From Parabacteroides sp. ZJ-118 (GTDB lineage: Bacteria > Bacteroidota > Bacteroidia > Bacteroidales > Tannerellaceae), in the NCBI RefSeq assembly GCF_011038785.1, contig NZ_JAAKDT010000031.1, forward strand, positions 1 to 41,719: a stretch of DNA of 41,719 bases. The letters are read 5' to 3'. Numbering within the stretch: position 1 is the first letter of the stretch; every line of letters starts with the position of its first letter. Positions 23,329 to 32,560 of the stretch are shown here, piece after piece. The position numbers and the translations under genes are program-made. The notes under the pieces are model-generated. The model saw nothing but the letters and a program-made list of their open reading frames with translations, did not search any database and was not told the DNA's origin.

Positions 23329-24201
23329 ATGGATATTCGTTTAATTTGGGAAAGGCTGTATTGGGCGTTAGTAAAGCGTTTTTTTAAAAAAAAGCAGAAA
23401 ACGTATGAAGACTGGAAAGCGAAAGGATACATTAATGATCCAAAAGTGAGTTTTATCATACAGTCTCATAATAAAAGTATACAGGTAAAACATGTTGTTG
23501 ATAAATTGAGAAGCTATCCGAAAGCTGAGATTGTTGTGATTGATGATGGTTCAGATCGTAATCATTATATCTCCTTGGCACGTTATTTAAATAGAGGTAA
23601 TGAGTTTCTATTAAGGGCAAATGATTTGTATGAGAATGTGATGTATGACAAAACAATTCGCATGGCAAACGGGCGATTTGTGGCTTTATTACAGGATGAT
23701 GACGATTTTAAGGATTTGTCGTGGGTAGATAACGCAGTCTTTTATTTTGAGAAATATCCTGAGTTGGCCATTTTAGGAGGACGAGATTGCCTTGATTTTG
23801 CTATAGATAAACAAAAAGGCAGATTCGATATATTAGATTATGATCTTCCTACGAAGGATATTGATTTTTGTTTTGTTCCTCATGTTAATAGAGCTCCGAT
23901 GTGGCTTAACCGTTCTCTTTTTTTAGAGAAATTAAAGCATATTGATTTTGATTTTGCTCCATTCCAATTCGATGATGTAGAACTGTGTTTACGTGCATGG
24001 TTGAATGGTTGCCAAGTGGGTTGGTATAAGACGGGGTTTTCTTCTTTGAGTGCAGGAGGTATGCGTATTTGGAATAACGTTTTTACGCAGGAACAATGTA
24101 AAAAGAATATATGTAAGCTGTATGATCTTTATTCTGATAAAGATCTAGAGCTTCATCAGATAATCAATACTTCTAATAATAACTTAAGATGCCATGGATA
24201 A
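23329..24201 (+). CDS. Family GT2-like glycosyltransferase
   Basis: The 290-residue GT-A protein has VSFIIQSHNKS (about 40-50), VVIDDGSDR (about 69-77), and the metal-binding DDDDF (LLQDDDD, near residue 121). The acceptor motif later reads FQFDDVELCLRAWLNG, the usual ED-like position. A basic helix (KRFFKKKQK) precedes the catalytic domain and may help membrane contact. It would use a UDP- or GDP-sugar. It overlaps the next gene by 8 bases, indicating coupled translation. Confidence 0.85.
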   Translation: MDIRLIWERLYWALVKRFFKKKQKTYEDWKAKGYINDPKVSFIIQSHNKSIQVKHVVDKLRSYPKAEIVVIDDGSDRNHYISLARYLNRGNEFLLRANDLYENVMYDKTIRMANGRFVALLQDDDDFKDLSWVDNAVFYFEKYPELAILGGRDCLDFAIDKQKGRFDILDYDLPTKDIDFCFVPHVNRAPMWLNRSLFLEKLKHIDFDFAPFQFDDVELCLRAWLNGCQVGWYKTGFSSLSAGGMRIWNNVFTQEQCKKNICKLYDLYSDKDLELHQIINTSNNNLRCHG

Positions 24202-25135
24202 ATTATATGATAATTGGCTTAACCTGAACAATTCCTTTTATCGGCGCCTAGTTTATCGCGTTGGGATAGAGGCGGGATTCTTCTCTGAGTATAATAATAT
24301 GATTCTGTCTATGTTATATTGTTTAACTCATAGGTATCGTTTTTTATTAGATAGATATTCCAATTTTCATACGGCAGGATGGTGTGGATTTTTTGAGCCT
24401 TTTTGCGATATGGTTATAGACCATCGTATGCATAGACGATCCTCTGACTGGCGTTATAGTATAAAAAAAACATTAAGAAGTCATTCCTTGAAATACCTTT
24501 CTGATATAAAACCTTATTTATGTATTTGGAGAAAGGATTTATTAACTCAGGATGTCTTTGGCAAAGCTAGAGATCCGAGAATGGCTGAAAAGCATTATTT
24601 TATTCCAGAGTTAGGAATTGATGGAAATCTACAGCAAGCATGTTCTCAGTTGATAAAGTTGACATGGAGATATAATAAAGATACAAAGATTTGCGTGGAT
24701 ACGCTTATCCATGATTTGTCGTTGCCTGGTGAGTACATAGGAATGCATATTCGGGGCGGTGATAAGTTTATAGAACATAAGATAGAGGCGGTAGATAAAT
24801 ATTTTGATTGTGTACGTGAAACTATAACTACTAAAAATTTATTTGTATTGACAGATGATTATAGTGTTATAGAAGAGATTTCTGTTAGGTACCCCGAATG
24901 GTCTGTTTATACCCTTTGTTCGAAGGAAGAGAGAGGATATTTTCATTCTTCTTTTATGGAAGAATCAGAAGATTTCCGTCAAAATCAATTGATTAAGTTA
25001 TTTGCGTCTGTCGATATTTTATCTAATGCGCAGCAATTTATAGGCACTTATAGTTCTAATCCCGGAATGTATATTGGAATGAGAAACCCTAATATTTGTA
25101 CAGGGGTTGATTTTGATCATTGGTTGTTATGGTAA
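24194..25135 (+). CDS. Fucosyltransferase-fold glycosyltransferase (HIRGGD motif)
   Basis: The 313-residue product has IGMHIRGGDKFIEHK (about 182-196), like the nucleotide-binding HxRxxD motif of GT23/NodZ-type alpha-1,6-fucosyltransferases, followed by LFVLTDDYSVIEEI and an FIGTYSSNPGMYIG carboxy-terminal loop, all features of that fold. It lacks a signal peptide, so it is presumably cytoplasmic. Donor sugar not proven; GDP-fucose is the first guess. It overlaps the preceding gene by 8 bases and ends the first dense run of glycan genes; 164 bases follow before the next. Confidence 0.75.
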   Translation: MDKLYDNWLNLNNSFYRRLVYRVGIEAGFFSEYNNMILSMLYCLTHRYRFLLDRYSNFHTAGWCGFFEPFCDMVIDHRMHRRSSDWRYSIKKTLRSHSLKYLSDIKPYLCIWRKDLLTQDVFGKARDPRMAEKHYFIPELGIDGNLQQACSQLIKLTWRYNKDTKICVDTLIHDLSLPGEYIGMHIRGGDKFIEHKIEAVDKYFDCVRETITTKNLFVLTDDYSVIEEISVRYPEWSVYTLCSKEERGYFHSSFMEESEDFRQNQLIKLFASVDILSNAQQFIGTYSSNPGMYIGMRNPNICTGVDFDHWLLW

Positions 25136-25272
25136 CTCTATGATCACAATGTCATTTTCAAAAAGTGTATGGACAATTTCTCTTTGAGATGTATTAAGGT
25201 TCACTCCTCTTCGGATTTAAAGATACTATACGGAAAAATAGTGGTAACAGCGGTGGTTTGGCGTAGGGTTCC

Positions 25273-25280
25273 TATTTTTG
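25273..25280 (+). promoter_or_regulatory. -7 box (TATTTTTG) of the second glycan sub-operon
   Basis: TATTTTTG fits TAnnTTTG and ends 19 bases before ATG 25300. A TTTG at 25257-25260 is only 12 bases upstream, closer than the usual 19-21. It suggests that genes 25300-29869 can be transcribed independently of the first run. Confidence 0.5.
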
Positions 25281-25299
25281 CAAAGAGAATAGAGAAAGA

Positions 25300-26562
25300 A
25301 TGAATATATTGATATTAAATACCTCTGAATTAACCGGTGGAGCGGCAGTCGCCGCAAACCGGTTAGCGAAAGCATTGGGTAAATCTGGTGTAGAAGTTTC
25401 TATGTTAGTACGTGATCGGAAGACGGATCATGTAAAAGTTTTCTCTGTAAATAATTCATGGATTTTACATAGGCTTAATTCTTTTCGCTTCATTTGGGAA
25501 CGACTGGTAATCTTTATCTGTAACTTCTTTAGCAAGAAGAACCTCTTTCAAGTTTCCATAGCCAATACAGGCACGGACTTATCGAAGCACCCGCTGGTAC
25601 AACAGGCGGATGTGATTCATCTGCATTGGATCAATCAAGGATTTTTATCTCTTTCTGATATCAAGAAATTAGTAAATACCGGAAAACCTATTGTGTGGAC
25701 TATGCATGATTTGTGGCCTGCTACGGCTATTTGTCACTATCCGGGAGAATGTGAGAAGTATATATCGAATTGCCACCAGTGCCCGATGCTGAAACGAAAT
25801 CCGTTTTTTGATTTAGCGGCTTTTGTTTTTAAAGAGAAAGGGAAAATTGGGCTATCTAAGATTACGTTTGTCGGTTGTAGTCGATGGATAATGGAAGAGG
25901 CCCAAAAAGGCAATTGGTTGAGAACAGCCCGTTTTATCTCGATTCCTAACCCGATTGACGTGACAGCCTTTAAGCGTATGGAAAAGCGGGTGGCCCGTAA
26001 ACGATTCTGCCTGCCGGAAGATAAGTTCCTTCTTCTTTTTGCCGCCGCTAAGCTTTCAGATACCCGGAAAGGAGCGATTTTTTTGATCGAGGCTTGCGAA
26101 AAACTAAAAAAGAAATATCAAGATCGCATAGAAATCGTGTTGATGGGAAATAGCTCGGAAGAATTGATTAGCCAGTTTCCTTTTAAAGTGAATACGCTGG
26201 GATATATATCGGATCAAGACTCTATGATTTCCGCTTATGCCTGTGCCGATATGTTCGTTATTCCTTCGTTGGAGGATAACTTACCCAATACGATTATGGA
26301 ATCGATGGCATGCGGTACGCCTTGTGTGGGATTTGAGACAGGAGGGATTCCGGAAATGATAGATCATTTGAAGAATGGGTATGTAGCCAAATATAAGAAT
26401 ACTGAAGATCTTACAATGGGGATAGAGTGGATCTTAAATAATAATGCAACTTTGAATCTTTCTTCTGCTTGTGCGGATAAAGTTCGCAATTGTTATGCTG
26501 AAGAGGTCGTTGCCGGACAGTATATTTCTTTGTACAAGCAAGTCTGTGATAGTAAGAATTAG
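25300..26562 (+). CDS. Family GT4 glycosyltransferase
   Basis: The 420-residue GT-B enzyme opens with MNILILNTSELTGGAAVAA and carries VIHLHWINQGFLS and TMHDLWPATAICHYPGEC (the WcaC-like GT4 subgroup, with several cysteines), then LFAAAKLSDTRKGA and the donor-binding EDNLPNTIMESMACGTP. It probably adds a hexose in the lipid-linked oligosaccharide. The next gene begins 2 bases after its stop. Codons are less AT-rich than in 20217-25135, so it may belong to an older part of the locus. Confidence 0.9.
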   Translation: MNILILNTSELTGGAAVAANRLAKALGKSGVEVSMLVRDRKTDHVKVFSVNNSWILHRLNSFRFIWERLVIFICNFFSKKNLFQVSIANTGTDLSKHPLVQQADVIHLHWINQGFLSLSDIKKLVNTGKPIVWTMHDLWPATAICHYPGECEKYISNCHQCPMLKRNPFFDLAAFVFKEKGKIGLSKITFVGCSRWIMEEAQKGNWLRTARFISIPNPIDVTAFKRMEKRVARKRFCLPEDKFLLLFAAAKLSDTRKGAIFLIEACEKLKKKYQDRIEIVLMGNSSEELISQFPFKVNTLGYISDQDSMISAYACADMFVIPSLEDNLPNTIMESMACGTPCVGFETGGIPEMIDHLKNGYVAKYKNTEDLTMGIEWILNNNATLNLSSACADKVRNCYAEEVVAGQYISLYKQVCDSKN

Positions 26563-26564
26563 AT

Positions 26565-27341
26565 ATGAGTGAGAAATTAAACAACTTGCAGCCTACATTT
26601 TCGATCATAACGATTACCTATAACGCGGAGCGATGGTTGGAGCGTACGATATTGAGCGTACTTAGCCAGTCGTATCCGAATATCGAGTATATATTGATTG
26701 ACGGGGCGTCGAAGGATAAGACCGTAGAGATCATCCAGCAATATGAGTCCGGTATCGCTTCTTGGATAAGCGAGCCTGATAAAGGCTTGTATGATGCTAT
26801 GAATAAGGGGTTGAAGCGGGCTACGGGGGATTATGTGTGGTTCTTGAACGCGGGCGATACACTTTATACCGCAGATACCGTACAAAGAATTGTGGCGTCT
26901 TTGAAAAAGAAAGTATCTTTGCCGGACGTGATTTACGGAGAGACCCGGATCGTTGACGCGACAGGCAAATCGTTGGGGATGCGCAGGTTGAAAGCACCGG
27001 ATAAACTGACTTGGAAAAGCTTCCGGATGGGGATGTTGGTTTGTCACCAGTCGTTTATATCAAAACGGGAGATCGCTCCGTCGTATAATACGGATTATCG
27101 TTTGACGGCCGATTATGATTGGTGCATTCAATGTCTGAAACGATCGAAAAGAATACATAATACACGTTTGATCCTGTCTGATTTCTTGGAGGAAGGGTTA
27201 AGTAGTGTGAATCGGAAAGCTTCTTTAAAGGAGCGATATGAGGTCATGTGTAAGTATTATGGCAAGATGTCGACGATTCTGTTGCATGGTTGGTTCGCCG
27301 TGAGGTTCTGTTTTGCCAAGTGGTTTAAAGGTAGAGTATAA
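26565..27341 (+). CDS. Family GT2 glycosyltransferase (WcaA-like)
   Basis: The 258-residue GT-A enzyme has FSIITITYNAERWLERTI (about 12-29), LIDGASKDKTVEII, SEPDKGLYDAMNKGLKRATG and the metal site region WFLNAGDTLY, typical of WcaA/colanic-acid-type GT2 enzymes. A carboxy-terminal region (TADYDWCIQCLKRS) supplies the catalytic base aspartate. It follows its neighbour by 2 bases and the large membrane protein starts 23 bases later. Confidence 0.9.
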   Translation: MSEKLNNLQPTFSIITITYNAERWLERTILSVLSQSYPNIEYILIDGASKDKTVEIIQQYESGIASWISEPDKGLYDAMNKGLKRATGDYVWFLNAGDTLYTADTVQRIVASLKKKVSLPDVIYGETRIVDATGKSLGMRRLKAPDKLTWKSFRMGMLVCHQSFISKREIAPSYNTDYRLTADYDWCIQCLKRSKRIHNTRLILSDFLEEGLSSVNRKASLKERYEVMCKYYGKMSTILLHGWFAVRFCFAKWFKGRV

Positions 27342-27364
27342 ATAATAAATTATAGATAAGTTTT

Positions 27365-29869
27365 ATGCGGAGTATGATGAGTAAATGGGGAAAACATGTC
27401 GCTGCCGTGGCTGTGTTCTTGGTGCTGACAGTGGTTTATTTTGCCCCGGCCGTGTTTGAGGGTAAATCGATCCGTCAGGGAGACATGGAGAAAGCGGTTG
27501 GCATGGGAGGTAGCCAGATGGAGAAATATGAGAAATCTGCCCAGCCCGGTGAATTTAGCGTTTGGTCTGATGCCATGTTTGGAGGAATGCCCTATGCGGG
27601 AGGATATGGGAATCCTTCCCCCAGGTTGCCTGGGTATACTTTATTAGAGACGCCATTAAAAGGTGTCGGTTATTTGAATGCGGGCATGGTATTTACCGGA
27701 TTGGTGTGTTTTTATATATTGATGTGTGTGATGGGGGTGAATTGGTGGCTGGCTCTTGCGGGTTCGATCGCTTTCGCGTTAGCTTCTTATAATATCATCA
27801 TTATAGAAGCCGGGCATATAACGAAAGCGTATGTAATCGCTTATATGCCGCTAACCCTTGCGGGTATGGCGCTCCTGTTCAAACGTAAGTATTTATGGGG
27901 AGGAATCGTATTCTTGTTAGGTGTTGCGCTATCCATCTCGAATGGACATATCCAGATCACTTATTATTTATTGTTGCTTTGTTTGTTTGTTTATCTGGGA
28001 TACGTATTCGCTAAGCTACGGGAGAAAGCATACAAAGAGTTAGGCAAAGTGACGGCGATTATGGTTGGTTGCGTTATCTTGGCGATCCTTCCCAACGCCC
28101 AGAATATGTACGCTCAATGGGATTTGGGACAGAACTCTATTCGTGGGGCTACGGAATTAACGACAACGACCCCTTCGGGTGAGAAGATTTCCTCCGGCCT
28201 GGATAAGGATTATGCTTTTGCCTGGAGCTATGGTAGAGGTGAGCTATTGACATTGCTGGTCCCTAATGCTTATGGCGGGGGATCTGGAGGTGTGTTAGGA
28301 CCGGATTCGGAGTTATATAGGGAACTAAGGGCGAAAGGCGCTCAAGTAGGAAAAGAGGTGCAAGCTCCTACCTATTGGGGAGAGAAGACATTTACCTCCG
28401 GGCCGGTTTACTTCGGGGCATTGGTCTGCTTCTTGTTTGTCCTGGGCATGTTCGTGATCCGGAATCCGATGAAATGGTGGTTGCTCGGAGGTTCTGTCTT
28501 TTTGATATTGTTGGCATTGGGACGTAATTTTGATAGCTTCAATGACTTTATGTTCCATTACCTGCCGATGTATAATAAGTTCCGTACCGTAGAGATGGCA
28601 TTGGTTATTCCGGGTATGGTATTTCCTATTATCGCTATATGGGGGCTGAAAGAAGTGTTGTCCGAGACCGTGAGCGATGCCTTGCTGAAGAGAGGATTGA
28701 TCGCTGCTTTGGTTATCACGGGGGGGCTTTCCTTAATTCTTTGGTTGATGCCGAGTATGCTGTTGGATTTCCGTTCTTCTTTCGACACTCAATATCAGTT
28801 GCCGGATTGGTATTACAACGCCTTGTTGATAGATCGTGCTTCCTTGGCCTCGGCGGATGCGTTGCGCTCTTTGGTCTTTATTTTATTAGGGGCGGCTTTG
28901 TTGTGTTGGTTCTATACCTCGAAAGATCGGAAAAAGGTGGCGACCTTCGTAGGAATCGGTGTTACGGCCTTGATGTTGGTCGATTTGTGGGTGGTGGATA
29001 AACGGTATTTGAACGATAGCAACTTTATCCGCCAGAAACCTGCAGAGGTATATAAGGAGACGGTAGCCGATCAGGGAATCATGAAGGATAAAGATCCTTC
29101 TTATCGTGTAGTGACGTTAAATAATCCATTTCAGGAGACTAGTGTATCTTATTATCACCACTCTATCGGTGGTTATTACGCCGCAAAGCTGAGACGATAC
29201 CAAGAACTGATCGATCACCGTCTGCAAGGAGAGCTTAACTCGATTATCGGGGCTTTCCAGAAAGCGCAGACCGCCGAGGACTTGATGGGGGCGCTCGCTG
29301 CCTGCCCTTCCTTGAATATGCTCAACACACGTTATGTTATCTATAATCCGGAGCAACCGCCTTTGAGGAATCCGTTCGCTTTCGGCAACGCTTGGTTTGT
29401 GGATAAAGTGGAGGTCGTGGAGAATGCGGATGCGGAAATAGCGGCGTTGAATACGATCAATCCGTTAACGACGGCGGTTGTCGATAAACGTTTCGCTGAT
29501 GAGGTGAAAGGTTTCACGCCTCAAGTAGACTCAACGGCTACGATAACGCTGGATAGTTATCGTCCCAATAAGCTAGTCTATACGACGAAGGCCAATTCAG
29601 AGCAATTAGCGGTATTCTCTGAGATCTATTATCAACCGGGATGGGAGGCAACGATTGATGGTAAGCCCGCCCCGCATTTCCGGGCGGATTGGATATTACG
29701 TGCGATGCTGGTTCCGGCGGGTGAGCATCAAATCGTATTTGAATTTAGACCGCAAGGTTATATTACGGCGGCGTATATTACTTCTTTCAGTTCATTGATT
29801 ATTCTGTTGTTATTGATGGGTGCGGTAGGATATTCGGTTTGGAAAGCCAGAAAGCAAAAAGAGATATAA
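27365..29869 (+). CDS. YfhO-family large membrane protein (probable GT-C type)
   Basis: The 834-residue protein has an amino-terminal transmembrane helix, a periplasmic loop (about 38-95, SIRQGDMEKAVG and WSDAMFGGMPYAGG), about 10-12 further membrane helices, a soluble region (about 570-770) and a last helix at about 790-812. This is the YfhO layout (PF09586). YfhO of Bacillus is linked to glycosylation of cell-wall polymers and these proteins resemble GT-C glycosyltransferases that use polyprenyl-sugars on the outer face. The early WSDAMFGGMP region holds acidic residues placed as in GT-C active loops. Starts at 27365 or 27377 are possible. It follows the GT2 gene by 23 bases in the same operon; a perfect palindrome follows its stop. 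Confidence 0.85.
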   Translation: MRSMMSKWGKHVAAVAVFLVLTVVYFAPAVFEGKSIRQGDMEKAVGMGGSQMEKYEKSAQPGEFSVWSDAMFGGMPYAGGYGNPSPRLPGYTLLETPLKGVGYLNAGMVFTGLVCFYILMCVMGVNWWLALAGSIAFALASYNIIIIEAGHITKAYVIAYMPLTLAGMALLFKRKYLWGGIVFLLGVALSISNGHIQITYYLLLLCLFVYLGYVFAKLREKAYKELGKVTAIMVGCVILAILPNAQNMYAQWDLGQNSIRGATELTTTTPSGEKISSGLDKDYAFAWSYGRGELLTLLVPNAYGGGSGGVLGPDSELYRELRAKGAQVGKEVQAPTYWGEKTFTSGPVYFGALVCFLFVLGMFVIRNPMKWWLLGGSVFLILLALGRNFDSFNDFMFHYLPMYNKFRTVEMALVIPGMVFPIIAIWGLKEVLSETVSDALLKRGLIAALVITGGLSLILWLMPSMLLDFRSSFDTQYQLPDWYYNALLIDRASLASADALRSLVFILLGAALLCWFYTSKDRKKVATFVGIGVTALMLVDLWVVDKRYLNDSNFIRQKPAEVYKETVADQGIMKDKDPSYRVVTLNNPFQETSVSYYHHSIGGYYAAKLRRYQELIDHRLQGELNSIIGAFQKAQTAEDLMGALAACPSLNMLNTRYVIYNPEQPPLRNPFAFGNAWFVDKVEVVENADAEIAALNTINPLTTAVVDKRFADEVKGFTPQVDSTATITLDSYRPNKLVYTTKANSEQLAVFSEIYYQPGWEATIDGKPAPHFRADWILRAMLVPAGEHQIVFEFRPQGYITAAYITSFSSLIILLLLMGAVGYSVWKARKQKEI

Positions 29870-29879
29870 ATTCCGGTTG

Positions 29880-29913
29880 GTTGTGGAGACGGGGCATGCC
29901 CCGTCTCCACAAC
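29880..29913. repeat. Perfect 34-bp palindrome between convergent genes
   Basis: Seventeen bases each side of the centre (GC-A/T-GC at 29896/29897) pair without a mismatch; the core is GACGGGGCATGCCCCGTC. It starts 11 bases after the YfhO stop and its last base is the last base of the stop codon of the convergent GT4 gene. It has no U-run on either side. It may terminate both transcripts or be a dispersed REP-type element. Confidence 0.9.
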
Positions 29914-31040
29914 TACAAGAAGCCGCTATTGGCAAAATCGAGCAGTTTTCTCGTCAGGGTTTCCCACGAGAGGGCTGCTTTTTCTTTGGATATGTTCGCG
30001 GGGATGGTGGCTTGCCGTGTGGGTGCGAAAAGTTCCTCGATACCTTGGGCGAGGGCTGTCGCGGATATCTCAGGCACTACGATGCCTGTACCCGGCTTTT
30101 CGATACTGTTCTTGAAATCGCCTACGGGAGTACTTAGCATAGGTAGATCGTAATTGTAGGCTACGGATACGACACCGCTTTGAGTGGCGGAGCGATAGGG
30201 GAGTACCAAGGCATCCGCCGCTGAGAAATAAATGGGGATTTCCTCGTCGCTGATATATTCACAGTGGACAAATATACGCTCTTTTGCCGGAGATGCGTTG
30301 ATCAGAGCCTGATACTTCTCGAAACTGCCGTAACATTCGCCGGCAATAATGAGCTGGTACTCCTCGTTAAGCTGTCCCATCGCCTCGATTAGCAGGTCCA
30401 ATCCTTTATAGTCCCGTATCAATCCAAAGAATAAGAGGTTCTTTTTGGACGGGCTGATACTTAATTTCCGGCACGCCTCGTCTCTTTCGATCTTACTCCC
30501 GAAATGATTGTAAAGCGGGTGTGGATTCTGGATATATTTAGCGCCCGGATAGAGCTCCCACAAATCATGCCGCACGTTATCGCTCATTACGATAAAGCCA
30601 TGGCACTGCCTGAAAAGTAACGAAGCTAAAGGTTTATCAAAGAAGCGTGGCTCATGGGGAATCGCGTTGTGGATAAGCGCGATTACCTTACAATGCTTTT
30701 TCATCCGGCTCGCTACGTGGGCATATCCGGGAACAAAAAAGGACATCCAATAAGAGATAATCAGCACGTCCGGCGCATAGGAGCGAATGGCGTTTACGGT
30801 GCTGAAATAACTAACCGGGTTGACGCTATCTAATACTCGCACGCTCTCGATCTCGATCGCACGGTCTCCTCCCTCTACATATTGGGTCTTGCCGGGGAAT
30901 AAGATATCCGGATAGAGGCGTTTGAAGTTGAAAGCTTTCACTTCATGGCCTTCCTTTACCAATTCCGTATAAAGCATCCCGCTGAATTGGGCGATACCGC
31001 CACGATAGGGATAAATAGGGGAGAGAATAGCGAAACGCAT
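29913..31040 (-). CDS. Family GT4 glycosyltransferase
   Basis: The 375-residue GT-B enzyme begins MRFAILSPIYPYRGGIAQFSG and has NLLFFGLIRDYKGLDLLIEA (about 190-209) and LPYRSATQSGVVSVAYNYDLP in place of the usual E-x7-E region, which is altered (the first glutamate is not obvious). It would transfer a sugar from a nucleotide donor. It is convergent to the glycan operon and lies 21 bases downstream of ahcY on the same strand, so it may be read from the ahcY promoter. Its stop overlaps the 34-bp palindrome. Confidence 0.87.
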   Translation of the reverse strand: MRFAILSPIYPYRGGIAQFSGMLYTELVKEGHEVKAFNFKRLYPDILFPGKTQYVEGGDRAIEIESVRVLDSVNPVSYFSTVNAIRSYAPDVLIISYWMSFFVPGYAHVASRMKKHCKVIALIHNAIPHEPRFFDKPLASLLFRQCHGFIVMSDNVRHDLWELYPGAKYIQNPHPLYNHFGSKIERDEACRKLSISPSKKNLLFFGLIRDYKGLDLLIEAMGQLNEEYQLIIAGECYGSFEKYQALINASPAKERIFVHCEYISDEEIPIYFSAADALVLPYRSATQSGVVSVAYNYDLPMLSTPVGDFKNSIEKPGTGIVVPEISATALAQGIEELFAPTRQATIPANISKEKAALSWETLTRKLLDFANSGFL

Positions 31041-31061
31041 GGTATAATTATTCTCAATTAA

Positions 31062-32480
31062 TTAGTATCTGTAATGATCAGCCTTATACGGTCCTTCTAT
31101 CGGTACACCGATATAATCAGCTTGTTTTTGCGTCAGGTGGGATAGTTTTACGCCGATGCGTTCCAAGTGCAGGCGGGCAACTTCCTCATCCAAACGTTTC
31201 GGCAAACGATATACGCCTACCTCATAGGCCATTTGCCATAAGTCCATCTGGGCAAGAACTTGGTTCGTAAATGAGTTGCTCATTACGAATGACGGGTGTC
31301 CCGTGGCGCAACCCAGATTTACTAAGCGACCTTCTGCCAGCAAGAAGATAGAGTTTCCATTCGGGAACGTATATTTGTCTACCTGCGGCTTGATATTCGT
31401 GTGCTTGATATTCGGATAGTTGACAAGCTTGTCCACTTGGATCTCGTCGTCGAAATGACCGATATTGCATACGATCGATTGGTCTTTCATCTGCGTCATA
31501 TGCTCGATCGTGATGATATCGCAGTTCCCGGTGGTCGTAACGAAGATGTTACCCTCTTTCACGGCCTCTTCCATGGTCGTAACCTCGAAACCTTCCATAG
31601 CGGCTTGCAGGGCGCAGATCGGATCGATCTCGGTCACGAGTACACGAGCCCCATAAGAGCGCATGGAGTGAGAGCAGCCTTTACCTACGTCACCGTATCC
31701 GGCAACGACTACCACCTTACCGGCGATCATAACATCCGTAGCACGCTTGATGCCGTCCGCCAAAGACTCGCGGCAACCATATAAGTTATCGAACTTGGAT
31801 TTCGTCACGGAGTCATTTACATTGATAGCCGGAACCAGCAACTCTCCCTTCTCCATCATCTGATACAGACGGTGAACGCCGGTGGTCGTCTCTTCCGATA
31901 CCCCTTTCATCTCGGCTACCGTACGGTGCCAACGGTCGTTATCTTCTTGGAGTATACGATTTAATGTATCCAGGATTACCTGTTCCTCATGATTCCCACC
32001 TTCGCGGTTGATGGTCTCCGCATCGTTCTCCGCTCGATATCCCATATGAATCAATAAGGAAGCGTCACCGCCATCGTCAACAACCATGTGAGGACCTTTG
32101 CCTTCCGGGAAACGAAGCGCCATGTCCGTACACCACCAATACTCCTCCAGCGTCTCGCCCTTCCAAGCGAATACCGGTACGCCGTCCGCCGCGATGGCTG
32201 CCGCCGCATGATCCTGTGTGGAGAAGATGTTACAGCTAGCCCAGCGAACGTCCGCTCCCAACGCAACTAATGTTTCGATTAACACCGCCGTCTGAATAGT
32301 CATATGCAGTGAGCCGGTGATACGTGCGCCTTTCAAGGGTTTCTGATCGGCGTATTTCTGGCGTAGCGCCATTAATCCCGGCATTTCGTGTTCGGCGATC
32401 TCGATCTCTTTGCGACCGAATTCAGCCAAACTCATATCTGCCACTTTATAAGGCAGATTGGTTGGAAATAATTGTGACAT
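31062..32480 (-). CDS. ahcY: Adenosylhomocysteinase
   Basis: The 472-residue cytoplasmic NAD enzyme splits S-adenosylhomocysteine into homocysteine and adenosine, recycling the product of methyltransferases. Motifs: [23 protein letters not shown], the substrate region [16 protein letters not shown] (221-236), the NAD loop GYGDVGKG (261-268), and the carboxy-terminal KADHYRY whose lysine and tyrosine contact NAD of the neighbouring subunit. Length includes the roughly 40-residue insertion common in bacterial forms. The ATG is at 32480. A GT4 gene follows after 21 bases. Confidence 0.97.
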   Translation of the reverse strand: MSQLFPTNLPYKVADMSLAEFGRKEIEIAEHEMPGLMALRQKYADQKPLKGARITGSLHMTIQTAVLIETLVALGADVRWASCNIFSTQDHAAAAIAADGVPVFAWKGETLEEYWWCTDMALRFPEGKGPHMVVDDGGDASLLIHMGYRAENDAETINREGGNHEEQVILDTLNRILQEDNDRWHRTVAEMKGVSEETTTGVHRLYQMMEKGELLVPAINVNDSVTKSKFDNLYGCRESLADGIKRATDVMIAGKVVVVAGYGDVGKGCSHSMRSYGARVLVTEIDPICALQAAMEGFEVTTMEEAVKEGNIFVTTTGNCDIITIEHMTQMKDQSIVCNIGHFDDEIQVDKLVNYPNIKHTNIKPQVDKYTFPNGNSIFLLAEGRLVNLGCATGHPSFVMSNSFTNQVLAQMDLWQMAYEVGVYRLPKRLDEEVARLHLERIGVKLSHLTQKQADYIGVPIEGPYKADHYRY

Positions 32481-32507
32481 AAATTAATACTATAAACGAT
32501 TGAGACG

Positions 32508-32515
32508 CGAAGGTA
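32508..32515 (-). promoter_or_regulatory. Possible -7 box (TACCTTCG) of ahcY
   Basis: On the minus strand TACCTTCG fits TAnnTTTG with one change and lies 28 bases before the ahcY ATG. Confidence 0.35.
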
Positions 32516-32560
32516 CGGAAAACCTGTGATATAGTCAACCTCCCACTGTCCACCAAATCG

